Shown: positions 9,196 to 17,888, numbered from the stretch's first letter. The stretch is DNA of 64,000 nucleotides from Methanosarcina thermophila TM-1 (GCF_000969885.1 NZ_CP009501.1:1178001-1242000); one strand, 5' to 3'. Notes: generated by a model from the sequence alone, not told the origin. Translations and numbers: made by a program.

Positions 9196-9744
9196 ATGAA
9201 AAAAATGACAGAGCAGCATCTTATCAATGCATTCGGAGGAGAAAGCCAGGCTCATATGAGATACTTACATTTTGGAAATCAGGCGGAAAAAGAGAAATTC
9301 AGTAACGTAGCCCGTTTATTTCGCGCGATTGCCCATGCTGAATATGTACATGCAGGAGACCATTACAGGGAACTAAGACATCTCGATGGGGGATTTGTCG
9401 CAAACAGCATGGGAGCCTTTGGTCCAGGGGATACAGTAAAAAACCTTAAACTGGCAATTGCTGGGGAGACATTTGAGATTGAGGAAATGTATCCTTCATA
9501 TATAGAAGTTGCAAAATTCCAGGGAGAAAAAGGCGCGCAGAGAAGTTTTGAATGGTCATATGCCAGTGAAAAATTGCATAAACAGCTTTTCGAAAGAGCA
9601 CTGGAGCAGGTGAGCTCAGGAAAGGACATAGAGCTTGGTCCTGTCCAGATCTGTGAAGTATGCGGATACACTCTTGAGGGAGAAGCCCCGGACGTGTGCC
9701 CAGTATGTGGAGCGCTTAAGGACAAATTTACCGCGTTTGAATAA
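9196..9744 (+). CDS. Rubrerythrin
   Basis: This 182-aa protein reduces hydrogen peroxide in anaerobes. The ferritin-like four-helix domain (about 1-140) carries the diiron ligands in AFGGESQAHMRYLHF, HAEYVHAGDHY, EIEEMYPSYIEVA and ASEKLHKQLFERAL. The C-terminal rubredoxin-like domain has two Cys pairs (CEVCGY and CPVCGALKDKF) that bind one iron. Domain order and length are those of classical rubrerythrin. An AGAGGT ribosome binding site precedes ATG 9196. The gene lies among stress genes (Hsp20 upstream), in keeping with oxidative-stress defence. Confidence 0.95.
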   Translation: MKKMTEQHLINAFGGESQAHMRYLHFGNQAEKEKFSNVARLFRAIAHAEYVHAGDHYRELRHLDGGFVANSMGAFGPGDTVKNLKLAIAGETFEIEEMYPSYIEVAKFQGEKGAQRSFEWSYASEKLHKQLFERALEQVSSGKDIELGPVQICEVCGYTLEGEAPDVCPVCGALKDKFTAFE

Positions 9745-9757
9745 TTGCTTAATTTTC

Positions 9758-9782
9758 CGGAGTGACTCCCTATTTATTTTTT
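9758..9782 (+). terminator. Rubrerythrin terminator
   Basis: GGAGTGACTCC forms a small hairpin and is followed by CTATTTATTTTTTA. It lies about 15 bases after the rubrerythrin stop codon. Confidence 0.5.
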
Positions 9783-9841
9783 ACTGGATCTTATAGATTC
9801 AGGAATATACTCCCTGTCTAAAACAGCTCTGCCCGAAGAAA

Positions 9842-10105
9842 TCATGCTGAGGCTTTATTGCGATCTTCCCTCTCTTCAAGCCTATCCGCTACTCTGGGCC
9901 ATAGAGACAGCGAAATTATCATAGAAATAACAAAAACAAAAATAGAACCCGCAGCCATGTCTACTCGGGTGTAGGCTATTTCTCCTCTTGATATATTGGT
10001 TAAAAGAGATCCTGAAAGGAAAAGAACAACAAGCAGTATTGAAGTGGCAAGACTTAACAAAAAAACTATTCTTTGCTTGTTTTCCGCGGATCCAAAATAT
10101 ACCAT
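9842..10105 (-). CDS. Small two-helix membrane protein
   Basis: This 87-aa protein has two transmembrane segments (about 12-34 and 49-69) and a charged C-terminal tail (ADRLEEREDRNKASA). CGGGAGA sits before the ATG as a ribosome binding site. It resembles small membrane proteins of unknown function in methanogens; I do not recognise a named family. It is downstream of copA on the same strand but separated by a 212-base spacer of tandem repeats, so co-regulation with the copper genes is uncertain. Confidence 0.6.
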   Translation of the reverse strand: MVYFGSAENKQRIVFLLSLATSILLVVLFLSGSLLTNISRGEIAYTRVDMAAGSIFVFVISMIISLSLWPRVADRLEEREDRNKASA

Positions 10106-10153
10106 ATAATTCTCCCGATTACCTATCCTGATTTTTATTTTAAATTGCTCTCT

Positions 10154-10261
10154 TAATTATTTATTAATTTACTATTTTGATTACTTTCCTAATTATTTAT
10201 TAATTTATTATTTTGATTACTTCCCTGATTATTTATCTCAATTTACTGTTTTGATTACTCC
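10154..10261. repeat. Three imperfect 36-bp tandem repeats
   Basis: Units starting at 10154, 10190 and 10226 share the pattern TAATTATTTATTAATTTA followed by (C/T)TATTTTGATTACTTTCC, with the third unit more diverged. They fill the spacer after copA. The T-rich content could help stop the copA transcript; otherwise I see no function. Confidence 0.75.
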
Positions 10262-10317
10262 TCTGCTTAACCATCCTATTTATACATCTTTGCTAAGCAC
10301 CGAAAGCATTCTCTGAT

Positions 10318-13182
10318 TCATTTAAGTTTGCTTCTTTTCATTAGCAGGGAATTGGTAGTCACCGAGACTGAGCTCAAAGCCATAAAGGCAGCAGCAAGTT
10401 CTGGTGTAATCAATATTCGATTAAAAACAGGATAAAGAATCCCGGCTGCAATAGGAATACCTATCGAATTATATCCAAAAGCCCAGAACAGGTTCTGTTT
10501 GATCTTGCGGATAGTAAGCCGGCTCAGCTTAAGAGCCACGACCACATCTCTGGGGTCGTTCTTTATAAGTACGATTTCTGCGGACTCCATTGCTACATCA
10601 GTGCCCGCTCCCATTGCAATTCCCACATCAGACTGGATCAATGCAGGAGCGTCATTAATGCCGTCACCTACCATCCCGACAAGCTTTCCTTCATCCTGAA
10701 GTTTTTTAATTTCATTTGCCTTATCCTCAGGAAGCACCTCAGCAAGCACTCTTGAGATACCTAATTGTCTGGATATCGCACCTGCTGTAATGGCATTGTC
10801 TCCTGTAATCATAGCTACCTCGATTCCCATTTTTTTCAGGGTCTCAACTGCTTCCCTGGAGGTCTCCTTAAGGGTATCGGCAACTGCAACAATGCCCATG
10901 ATTTTTTTCTCATACGCCACGAGCATCGCAGTTTTTCCATCTTCCTCAAATGCACGCATTTCAGGCTCAAGGATCTCAAAGGAGATCCCGTACTCTTCCA
11001 TAAGTTTACGTGTGCCGAGCAGGATTTGCTTTCCCTCAAAATAAGCTTCAACACCCTTTCCCGGAATTGAACGGAAATTTTCTGCTTTTCCGGGGCTGAT
11101 CTTCATCTCCTCAGCTCCCTTTACAATAGCTTCTCCCAGGGGATGTTCCGATCCCTTTTCAGCCGTTGCAGCTATAAAAAGCACCTGTTCCTTTTCATTA
11201 CCAGGGGCTGCAAACACATCTGTGAGTTTTGGAGTGCCTTCCGTAAGAGTTCCGGTTTTGTCGAAAACTATAGTATCAAGCTTATGTGCCCTCTCGAGGG
11301 CTTCCCCACCTTTTATGAGGATCCCGTTTTCCGCTCCCCGACCAGTGCCCACCATGATGGCTGCAGGAGTTGCAAGCCCAACCGCGCATGGGCATGAGAT
11401 CACAAGGATTGTAATGCCTATAAGCAGGGAAAAGAGGAAGGGGCTGATTCCTCCCATAGATGTGGATACATCAAAGCGCCAGTAGCCTACGAAGAACCAG
11501 AAGAAAAAGGCGAGAAGGGTAAGAATATGCACCGCTATTATGAAGTTGCCAGCAAAGACATCCGCAACCCTCTGGATTGGGGCTTTAGAGGTCTGAGTAT
11601 TTTCAACAAGCCTGATTATCTGGGCAAGAGCGGTATCAGCCCCAACTTTAGTAGCCCGGAAATTAAAAGTTCCTGTTTTATTTAGCGTAGCCCCGATAAC
11701 CGTGCTGCCTGGGCTTTTCTCTACAGGAATACTCTCACCGGTAAGCATTGACTCATCCACTGCCGAACTGCCTTCAACTACAACCCCGTCAACCGGAATT
11801 TTCTCTCCTGGGCGAACAACAACAATGTCGCCAACCACGACATCTTCTACAGGAACCTCTTTCTCCACACCATCCACAAGAATTCGGGAGGTCTTTGCCC
11901 TGAGTCCCATCAATTTTCTTATTGCTTCCGAAGTCCGGCTCCTTGCCCTGGCTTCGAGATACCTACCAAGCACGATGAAAAGTATAAGGAGAGCTACCGT
12001 ATCGTAATAGAGAGTATCATACCCGGGTCCGAGATCAAAAAATGTTGCTGCTACGCTGATTATGTAGGCAGACCCTGTCCCTCCGGCAATCAGCAGATCC
12101 ATATCGGTTACGCCGTGCCTGAAACCTTTAAAAGTCCCGACAAAAAACTGCCTGCCAGGGAAGATAAGGATGAGGGTTGACAATATAAAAAGCACTACTG
12201 GGTCGAAGAGGAAGGAAGGAATAAACCCCATAAGAGAAGGAAACAGCATACCCATATTCCCGATAGCAACCGGAATTCCAAGCACAGCAGCAATAATCAG
12301 GTTATTTTTCTGCTTTTGGATCTCAGCCTCCCTTGATATCTGCTCTCTGTCTTCATATTCCACAGCTTCAGTCCGGACTGATGCCCCATAACCAATTCTC
12401 CGTACCGCAGCAATAATCTCTCTTACGGAAATCTGGGCTGAGTCGAATTCCACAACTGCCTTTTCAAGTGGGAAATTTACTGAAGCCGAAATCACGCCGT
12501 CGGTCTTATTAAGAACTCTCTCGATATTTGCAGCGCAGGAGGCGCAACTCATACCTTCGAGGTTAAGAGTTACCGTATCCTTCTCTACCTTATATCCGAT
12601 TGATTCGATAGTATCTTCAATCTCCTTAGGAGAGATAAGCGAGGGATCAAAACCGACTTTTGCCCTTCCAAGTTCCAGATTGACAACTACTGAACTCACT
12701 CCTGCTTTCTTTTTTAATACTCTCTCAATATTTGCGACGCAGGCTGAGCAGGTCATGCCAGAAACTCCTAGCGTGATTTCTTTTAAACCGGTTTTCGGCT
12801 CTGAGACTTGCGAGGCTTCTCCTGCTGGCAGCTCACAGGTTAGATCCTGGGGACAGGCTTGAGGAGCCTCTTCTGATCCCTCTGGTTCCGTCAAGGTCCT
12901 TTCCTCAGCCTCTGTTTCTGTCCCCGCCGCTTCTGCTGCCCCAAAAAATTCCGCCTGTGATTCTTCCTGTGTTTTTTCGCGTTCTGTTGAGTATCCCGCC
13001 TTCCGGATAGCTGCCTTTATGTCTTCCAGGGTTATTTTTTCAGGATCAAAGCTAAATGTGGCGTATTCGGATTCGAGATTTACATCAACGGATTCTATTC
13101 CCTCAAGAGAAGAAATGGCATCCGCTACTCTTTTCTGGCAGTGACCACAGGTCATGCCGTAAACTCCAATGGTAACTTCCAT
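10318..13182 (-). CDS. copA: Cu(I)-exporting P1B-type ATPase with three HMA domains
   Basis: This 954-aa pump exports Cu(I) from the cytoplasm. It has three N-terminal heavy-metal-associated domains, with GMTCGHC (about 9-15), GMTCSAC (about 143-149) and GMSCASC (about 211-217); an acidic Glu/Ala-rich linker separates the first from the second. Eight membrane helices follow, with the CPC metal site in [14 protein letters not shown], the phosphorylated aspartate in [11 protein letters not shown], the SEHPLG motif and [10 protein letters not shown]. The last helices contain FGYNSIG and [14 protein letters not shown], the pattern of Cu(I)-selective P1B-1 pumps. I prefer the ATG at 13182 to a TTG one codon earlier. 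It sits 41 bases after a small HMA gene. Confidence 0.96.
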   Translation of the reverse strand: MEVTIGVYGMTCGHCQKRVADAISSLEGIESVDVNLESEYATFSFDPEKITLEDIKAAIRKAGYSTEREKTQEESQAEFFGAAEAAGTETEAEERTLTEPEGSEEAPQACPQDLTCELPAGEASQVSEPKTGLKEITLGVSGMTCSACVANIERVLKKKAGVSSVVVNLELGRAKVGFDPSLISPKEIEDTIESIGYKVEKDTVTLNLEGMSCASCAANIERVLNKTDGVISASVNFPLEKAVVEFDSAQISVREIIAAVRRIGYGASVRTEAVEYEDREQISREAEIQKQKNNLIIAAVLGIPVAIGNMGMLFPSLMGFIPSFLFDPVVLFILSTLILIFPGRQFFVGTFKGFRHGVTDMDLLIAGGTGSAYIISVAATFFDLGPGYDTLYYDTVALLILFIVLGRYLEARARSRTSEAIRKLMGLRAKTSRILVDGVEKEVPVEDVVVGDIVVVRPGEKIPVDGVVVEGSSAVDESMLTGESIPVEKSPGSTVIGATLNKTGTFNFRATKVGADTALAQIIRLVENTQTSKAPIQRVADVFAGNFIIAVHILTLLAFFFWFFVGYWRFDVSTSMGGISPFLFSLLIGITILVISCPCAVGLATPAAIMVGTGRGAENGILIKGGEALERAHKLDTIVFDKTGTLTEGTPKLTDVFAAPGNEKEQVLFIAATAEKGSEHPLGEAIVKGAEEMKISPGKAENFRSIPGKGVEAYFEGKQILLGTRKLMEEYGISFEILEPEMRAFEEDGKTAMLVAYEKKIMGIVAVADTLKETSREAVETLKKMGIEVAMITGDNAITAGAISRQLGISRVLAEVLPEDKANEIKKLQDEGKLVGMVGDGINDAPALIQSDVGIAMGAGTDVAMESAEIVLIKNDPRDVVVALKLSRLTIRKIKQNLFWAFGYNSIGIPIAAGILYPVFNRILITPELAAAFMALSSVSVTTNSLLMKRSKLK

Positions 13183-13223
13183 CAAATGTGCCGCCTGTTC
13201 AGTTTTTCAGGATTACCCGGCAT

Positions 13224-13451
13224 TCAGTGAACTCTTCTGGGCTCTTCTATGGTTTTGTAGCCAGCTTTAAGCAGGGTCATCTGTATGACATATGCATCAG
13301 TTACCCGGCTGTCATAGGCTACATTTACGGTTCTTTCAGGAATATTGATATCTACTCTGGAAACCCCATTAATAGAGGTAATGAGCTTTGTGACCATGTC
13401 CTTGCAGTACCTGCATACAAGGTCGTCTACTATGAATGTTGTCTCCCCGAT
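13224..13451 (-). CDS. Small HMA-domain protein with no standard start codon (apparent AUC)
   Basis: The frame encodes a divergent HMA fold: FIVDDLVCRYC with a C-x2-C metal site, then SINGVSRVDINIPERTVNVAY and a C-terminal LLKAGYKTIEEPRRVH. An in-frame TAG at 13482-13484 bounds the frame upstream, and no ATG, GTG or TTG lies between that stop and the metal site. ATC at 13451 is seven bases after a GGGGGG run and lines up with the initiator Met of the 68-aa CopZ next door, giving 75 aa. Alternatively, an ATG at 13471 would join this frame if the G6 run (13459-13464) held one more base. The gene precedes copA by 41 bases and probably delivers or senses copper. It could be a pseudogene. Confidence 0.6.
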   Translation of the reverse strand: MGETTFIVDDLVCRYCKDMVTKLITSINGVSRVDINIPERTVNVAYDSRVTDAYVIQMTLLKAGYKTIEEPRRVH

Positions 13452-13511
13452 ATGTTCACCCCCCGCAGCATAACTGTTTTTCTAGTTGCTTTATCCAAAT
13501 AGTTAATCTAG

Positions 13512-13541
13512 TAAAAATCTGTATTTTTAGTATATAATAAA
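13512..13541 (-). promoter_or_regulatory. TATA box and inverted repeat before the HMA-copA operon
   Basis: On the minus strand a TATA-like element (13531-13540, TTATTATATA) is followed directly by TAAAAAT-CTGT-ATTTTTA (13512-13529), a perfect inverted repeat with 7-bp arms. Its position at the expected transcription start suits an operator for the HMA-copA operon. It is AT-rich, so chance is possible. Confidence 0.45.
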
Positions 13542-13571
13542 TTCTTTGAAAATGCTATATGGAGTGACATA

Positions 13572-13778
13572 TCACAGAGGTTCATATCCGGTTTCTCTGA
13601 TTGCAGCCTTGACATCTTCGAGATTTACCTTTCCTTCTTCATATTCAATAGTTACCTGTTTAGTCTGAAGATTTACGTCCGCCCTCTTCACACCCTCTAC
13701 GGCTTCAACGGCTTTTTTAACCCTCAACTGGCAATGCATGCAGGACATGCCTTCGACTTTTATGATTTCCTGAGCCAT
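13572..13778 (-). CDS. copZ: CopZ-like copper chaperone
   Basis: This 68-aa protein is one ferredoxin-like HMA domain: IIKVEGMSCMHCQLRVKK carries the C-x2-C metal site (about residues 13-16), and the protein ends AAIRETGYEPL. Proteins of this kind carry Cu(I) in the cytosol and pass it to the HMA domains of CopA, encoded about 390 bases downstream. A good ribosome binding site (ACGGAG) precedes the ATG. A second, equally long HMA protein ending GYEPL is encoded at 15803-16009. The sequence alone does not prove metal specificity, but Cu(I) is the best inference from the CopA neighbour. Confidence 0.9.
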   Translation of the reverse strand: MAQEIIKVEGMSCMHCQLRVKKAVEAVEGVKRADVNLQTKQVTIEYEEGKVNLEDVKAAIRETGYEPL

Positions 13779-14390
13779 GTTTTCAATCTCCGTTTAATTT
13801 TATTTAAGGATTATATCATAATAATTTTCTGGAATACTTCAGGATTAAATAGGTATATGTCACGTTTGTCACAAATTCTTTGCGCAGAATCAGGTTAATG
13901 TAACTGATCCAAATGTTCTTTTTAGTTTTGGTCTTTTTGAATATTCTCTAAGCACAATCAGAGTCTATTACTTTTTTGGCATTTTTATTATCCACTGCTA
14001 TAATATCCACTGCTATAAACTTCAGGATAATGCTGGCAGTCTGCTTCAGGGAAATACCAGCTCTATTTCAGTTTTATTGATAAAAATTCGGTTTTCCCGC
14101 GGGCTTTAGCTGAAAAAAATAGCTGATCTAGAGAATACTCTTGCTTTCAGAAAAGACAATATTGACAGATCCTCAGAGATTACCTATAAAAATTAATAAT
14201 GCCTGCACAGGCACTAAAAAATAAAAGCAGGCAAAATCTAAGATTTTATTATAATTTACTCTGCTTACAGGCATTATAGACTATTTTATCCACTGAATGA
14301 GTTCTGCTCACTTTCTTATGCTCACTTTCTTACATTGACAAATAATGCATAACATGGATTGACGTGAGCTTAACCTGTGTTTTGATCCAT
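13779..14390. other. Intergenic region between CopZ and the Met/Cys-rich protein
   Basis: I see no supported gene here. The CopZ-proximal part should hold its minus-strand promoter (AT-rich elements at about 13808-13820 and 13846-13854), and a direct repeat of TGTCAC spaced by nine bases lies at 13858-13872. The remainder has short duplications (TATCCACTGCTATAA twice at about 13989-14020; TGCTCACTTTCTTA twice near 14310) and no clear fold. Confidence 0.5.
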
Positions 14391-15356
14391 TCAAGCCGGG
14401 CAGCAGCTTTCATTATTGCCCGTGTAATTTTTCATCATACAGGGCATCATAGCAGCATTGTCTGCATGATCTTTCATCATACAGGGCATCATAGTTGCGT
14501 TCTCTGAAAGATTCCCTTTCATACAGTGCATCATACAACACATCATAGTTTTGTTCATTGAATCGTTGCCCATCATAGAATTATTTCCCATCATGCAATG
14601 CATGCAGTGGTGCATACAGTAGGGCATCTTGATATCATTCATTGAGTCATTATCCATCATACAGGGCATCATGGTGTCATTCATTGAGTCGTTATCCATC
14701 ATACAGGGCATCGTAGTGTCATTCATTGAGTCGTTATCCATCATACAGGGCATCACGGTCTTGTTCATTGAATCGGCACACATCATTGAATTATTTCCCA
14801 TCATGCAATGCATGCAGTGGTGCATACAGTAGAGCATCTTGATGTCCTTCATTGAGTAGTTACCCATCATACAGGGCATCATGGTGTCATTCATTGAGTC
14901 ATTATCCATCATACAGGGCATCGTAGTGTCATTCATTGAGTCGTTATCCATCATACAGGGCATCACGGTCTTGTTGCAATAATCCTTTTCACAATCCATG
15001 GTGGTATTGTTGCCATAATCTGTTTCGCAGCCCATCAAGCAACGATTGTATGCCTGTTCACAGTTATATACGCAACAATCATAGCCCTCTTTACAGTCCA
15101 TAGTATCATTGCAGTAGTCTTCTCCACAATCCAATAAACAACAAGTGTAGTTTTCTACACATTTCATGGTAACATTGTTGCAGTAATCTTTTTCACAATC
15201 CATGGTGGTATTGTTGGAGTATTCCTTACAAACACAGACCTGTCCGCTGGATTTTCCTTTATCTGCAGCTCCTGCAACCGGCTGCACCAGTCCGGCTATT
15301 ATCAATCCTATAGATACCAGCAGTAACACTGACTTTGTGATTCCAGACTTAACCAT
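14391..15356 (-). CDS. Secreted Met/Cys-rich repeat protein, putative copper-binding
   Basis: This 321-aa protein has a signal peptide (about 1-30, SVLLLVSIGLIIAGLV, probable cleavage after AGA). By my count the mature part holds about 60 Met and 37 Cys in about 290 residues. The first half is Cys-rich (TTMDCEKDYC, CNDTMDCKEGYDCC). The second half repeats a 14-residue unit MPCMMDNDSMNDTT and twice carries CMHHCMHCMMGNNSMM; the PCMM core occurs eight times. There is no C-terminal anchor. I chose ATG 15356, preceded by GGGGGGAG, over an in-frame start nine codons upstream. Met- and Cys-rich motifs typically bind Cu(I), and the gene lies between two CopZ-like genes and copA, so I infer extracellular copper binding or storage. 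I do not recognise the family. Confidence 0.8.
   Translation of the reverse strand: MVKSGITKSVLLLVSIGLIIAGLVQPVAGAADKGKSSGQVCVCKEYSNNTTMDCEKDYCNNVTMKCVENYTCCLLDCGEDYCNDTMDCKEGYDCCVYNCEQAYNRCLMGCETDYGNNTTMDCEKDYCNKTVMPCMMDNDSMNDTTMPCMMDNDSMNDTMMPCMMGNYSMKDIKMLYCMHHCMHCMMGNNSMMCADSMNKTVMPCMMDNDSMNDTTMPCMMDNDSMNDTMMPCMMDNDSMNDIKMPYCMHHCMHCMMGNNSMMGNDSMNKTMMCCMMHCMKGNLSENATMMPCMMKDHADNAAMMPCMMKNYTGNNESCCPA
14581..15000 (-). repeat. 42-bp units within a 210-bp tandem duplication
   Basis: The Met/Cys gene contains 42-bp (14-codon) units encoding MPCMMDNDSMNDT-type segments, nested in a larger duplication of 210 bp (14581-14790 and 14791-15000). The repeated segments are close to identical in DNA, so expansion looks recent. 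Confidence 0.8.
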
Positions 15357-15400
15357 CTCTGTTACTCCCCCCGTTATATCCAAGTTGTATGTTTAATATA

Positions 15401-15454
15401 CCAGCACGCTTAGCATGCCGGTTAATATTTATGTACCAAGTAAATATAAAAGCA
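15401..15454 (-). promoter_or_regulatory. Promoter with palindromic operator candidate for the Met/Cys-rich gene
   Basis: On the minus strand the TATA-like GCTTTTATATTTAC (15441-15454) places transcription start near 15416-15421. Exactly there lies an imperfect palindrome at 15401-15421 (CCGGCATGCT and AGCGTGCTGG, 8 of 10 positions paired, one spacer base). The location suits a repressor or activator site, plausibly metal-responsive. Confidence 0.5.
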
Positions 15455-15802
15455 TTATTATATTAGAAATAATTCCTTCTAAGTTCCCCTTATATGTGCT
15501 TTTGTAGCAAGCGATCTTTTTAGATTTATTACGCTACTGATAATGAAACTAACATTGTGTTTAAAAAATTATAAGTCCTGACAACATAAAACATAACAGA
15601 TGATAAACTTAGTAAACTGGAGCTAGATTTGCAACCCTTAATTAATACAATAAAAGAAATGATTAAAAAATACTAATATTATTGAAAAGGAGAGATGTAA
15701 CTGACTGCGTGTGCGTGTAGAATATTGGAGTAAATCCATTTATTGTCTGCACCTTGAGATCAGTTAAGCACATCAGAAAATAAAGAAAAGAGAGAAACAG
15801 AA

Positions 15803-16009
15803 TTATAAAGGCTCGTACCCTGCTTCCCGCACGGCAGCCTTGATTTCTTCCAGGTCGGTTCTGGTCTCCTCGAATTCCACAACAGCTTCTTTTGTTTTCG
15901 GATTTACATCAACCACAGTTACACCCTGGACGGAAGCAATAGTTCTCCCAACCCTTAAGATGCAGTGATTACACTCTATCCCCTCAATTTTTAAGGTCTC
16001 CTGTGTCAG
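15803..16009 (-). CDS. Second CopZ-like HMA protein with apparent CUG start
   Basis: The frame encodes a 68-residue HMA domain with GIECNHCILRVGR (C-x2-C) and the ending AAVREAGYEPL, the same length as and clearly homologous to the CopZ at 13572-13778. An in-frame TAA lies just upstream, and the only start-like codon before the metal site is CTG at 16009. It aligns with the CopZ initiator Met and follows a GGGGGG run by eight bases. A UUG nearby is out of frame. So either CUG initiates or the gene has lost its start. It is upstream of the Met/Cys-rich gene and downstream of a 13-14-bp repeat cluster. Confidence 0.65.
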   Translation of the reverse strand: MTQETLKIEGIECNHCILRVGRTIASVQGVTVVDVNPKTKEAVVEFEETRTDLEEIKAAVREAGYEPL

Positions 16010-16041
16010 AGATCCAACCCCCCGTTAGTAAGTTCTGGATT

Positions 16042-16095
16042 TTTTACCTGTAATTTTTACCTGTAATCTTTTACCCGTAATCTTTTACCCGTAAT
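16042..16095 (-). repeat. Four tandem 13-14-bp repeats in the leader of the second HMA gene
   Basis: On the minus strand ATTACGGGTAAAA occurs at 16083-16095 and 16069-16081, and ATTACAGGTAAAA at 16055-16067 and 16042-16054. An AT-rich TATA candidate lies just before them (about 16111-16125), so the repeats fall at or just after the transcription start, a suitable place for operators. Confidence 0.75.
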
Positions 16096-16232
16096 TTTTT
16101 AATCCCCATTTTTATATTATTATATGGTTTGAATTGAATTTAAGCTTTATTTTACCTATTTCTGTTTTTGTGTTTCACAGGTTTTATTATGGAATTTTTG
16201 CTCACCCAGCCCTTTACAGATTAAATATACCC

Positions 16233-17888
16233 TCAATCTCCCCGAATTGTAGCAACAAGGACTATCAAGATAGATGCTCCGATTCCAGCCAACCCAACCC
16301 AGGAAAAAGTACCACCATTTAACAGGATATACGCTGAGATAATAAGCAGGACAGCAAGGTAGAGTTCTTTCGAAAAAACCGTTTTCCTGCTTTCTTCCTG
16401 CTTTAAAGAAAGGAATCTATCCCCCATTTCTTCCAATTTATCGGCAACTTCCCGAATTGTTGCCCTTATTTCAGCCTTTTCGTCCACAGGTTCAGTGGAA
16501 AATTCGATGTGGATAGCATGCCCTTTCGGCTCATTAAGCTTTTTATAAGCTTCCATGAGAACAGGAATTGCAATAGTTTTAATATTGTATCTCGGATCCA
16601 GTTCCAGACAGACCCCTTCTATAAGCAGGATCGCTCTCTGCAGGGTTGAAAATTCCCCGGGCAGCCGGATATTATATTTCAGACCGAGTTTTGCGTAATT
16701 GTCGCTTTGTCTGCCTTCAAGCCCATAGTTCTGGTTTGCAATCAGGCTGTCCATATCTTTCCTGAGCCTGCGGATGTCAACATCCCGTGCATTCGCACCC
16801 CCAATTTTCAGGAAACCCTGGGTTGCCCCTTCCACGTCCCTGTTGTGGATGGCATAGTAAAACTCCAGCATGTGCTTCTGAAGCTCTTTATCAATACTGC
16901 CCACAGCCCCGAAATCGATAAAAGCTATGGTATCGTTTTCCTGAACCAGCATATTGCCCCCATGAGGGTCAGCATGGTAAAAGCCGTCGATATAGACCTG
17001 CTTTAGGTAACTTCTGGTAATGGTACGTGTATATTCCGATTTCTTGCTTTGAGGCACAGGCATATTAATTATGTCTTTAATCTGGGTTCCGTGGATGTAT
17101 TCCATTGTAAGGACATTGGCTGAACAATAATCCGGATAAACTTTGGGTACAGATACATTTTTCACGTTCTTGAAATTGTCTTCAAAACGCCGCATATTAA
17201 TGGCTTCAGTTCTCAGGTCGACCTCGCGGGTAAGCATCTCCCGAATCTCCAGTAAGAAGGCATCAATATCGAAATTGCCCCCCAATCCAAGCACCTTTCG
17301 CATTACAGGCTTGAAATCATCCAGAATAGAGAGGTCGATGTTTATAATGTCAATGAGGTTTGGGCGGAGAATCTTGACGGCAACCGGTTTGCCTTTCAAA
17401 ATCCCTTTGTAGACCTGCGCAATCGAGCCGCTAGCAATCGGTTCCGGGTCAAAGCTGTCAAAGATTTCAATAAAAGCTTTTGCTTTTCTTTCCCGTGAAG
17501 CCTTAAGCTCCTCTTCCGTCTTTTTCCGATTTCGCTCCGCAAGCGTCTGGTATTCACAAACACAGGCAAGATCAAGAGATTCAGCCATCTCTTCAAAAGG
17601 TAGCGGCTTAACCTTGTCCTGAAGGTTTGCCATTTCTATGACATAAGGCTGTGGAACAAGATCAGGTCGCTTGCTCATTGTCTGTCCAATTTTGATGAAA
17701 GTCGGCCCAAGCTCTTCGAAAGCCTGTCTGAGCTTTACAGCCGTATTTCTGATCTCGAGATCAAAAGCACAGGCACAATCGGGATTCGAAATGTAATTGG
17801 TGTGCAAATCCCGGTAAAGTTCAGGAATAAGATTGTACTTTAAAAAAACTCTGGTAACCTCAAGGTACCGCTTTGTTTTTTCCAGCAT
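16233..17888 (-). CDS. ABC1/UbiB family atypical kinase-like protein
   Basis: This 551-aa protein belongs to the ABC1 (AarF/UbiB/COQ8) family. It carries TFIKIGQTMSKRPDLVP, the GSIAQVYKG ATP loop, KPVAVKILRP with the conserved Lys, HADPHGGNML and FIDFGAVG. Two hydrophobic helices at the C-terminus (about 500-520 and 526-546) anchor it in the membrane. Bacterial and mitochondrial relatives support quinone synthesis by an ATPase activity; in a methanogen the partner may be methanophenazine or another isoprenoid lipid, which is inference. It lies about 220 bases from the second HMA gene and is probably unrelated to copper. Confidence 0.9.
   Translation of the reverse strand: MLEKTKRYLEVTRVFLKYNLIPELYRDLHTNYISNPDCACAFDLEIRNTAVKLRQAFEELGPTFIKIGQTMSKRPDLVPQPYVIEMANLQDKVKPLPFEEMAESLDLACVCEYQTLAERNRKKTEEELKASRERKAKAFIEIFDSFDPEPIASGSIAQVYKGILKGKPVAVKILRPNLIDIINIDLSILDDFKPVMRKVLGLGGNFDIDAFLLEIREMLTREVDLRTEAINMRRFEDNFKNVKNVSVPKVYPDYCSANVLTMEYIHGTQIKDIINMPVPQSKKSEYTRTITRSYLKQVYIDGFYHADPHGGNMLVQENDTIAFIDFGAVGSIDKELQKHMLEFYYAIHNRDVEGATQGFLKIGGANARDVDIRRLRKDMDSLIANQNYGLEGRQSDNYAKLGLKYNIRLPGEFSTLQRAILLIEGVCLELDPRYNIKTIAIPVLMEAYKKLNEPKGHAIHIEFSTEPVDEKAEIRATIREVADKLEEMGDRFLSLKQEESRKTVFSKELYLAVLLIISAYILLNGGTFSWVGLAGIGASILIVLVATIRGD

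Noticed and set aside
13188-13502. Plus-strand open frame opposite the small HMA gene
   Set aside because: The minus strand encodes a recognisable HMA domain with a C-x2-C site; the plus frame has no homology or ribosome binding site.
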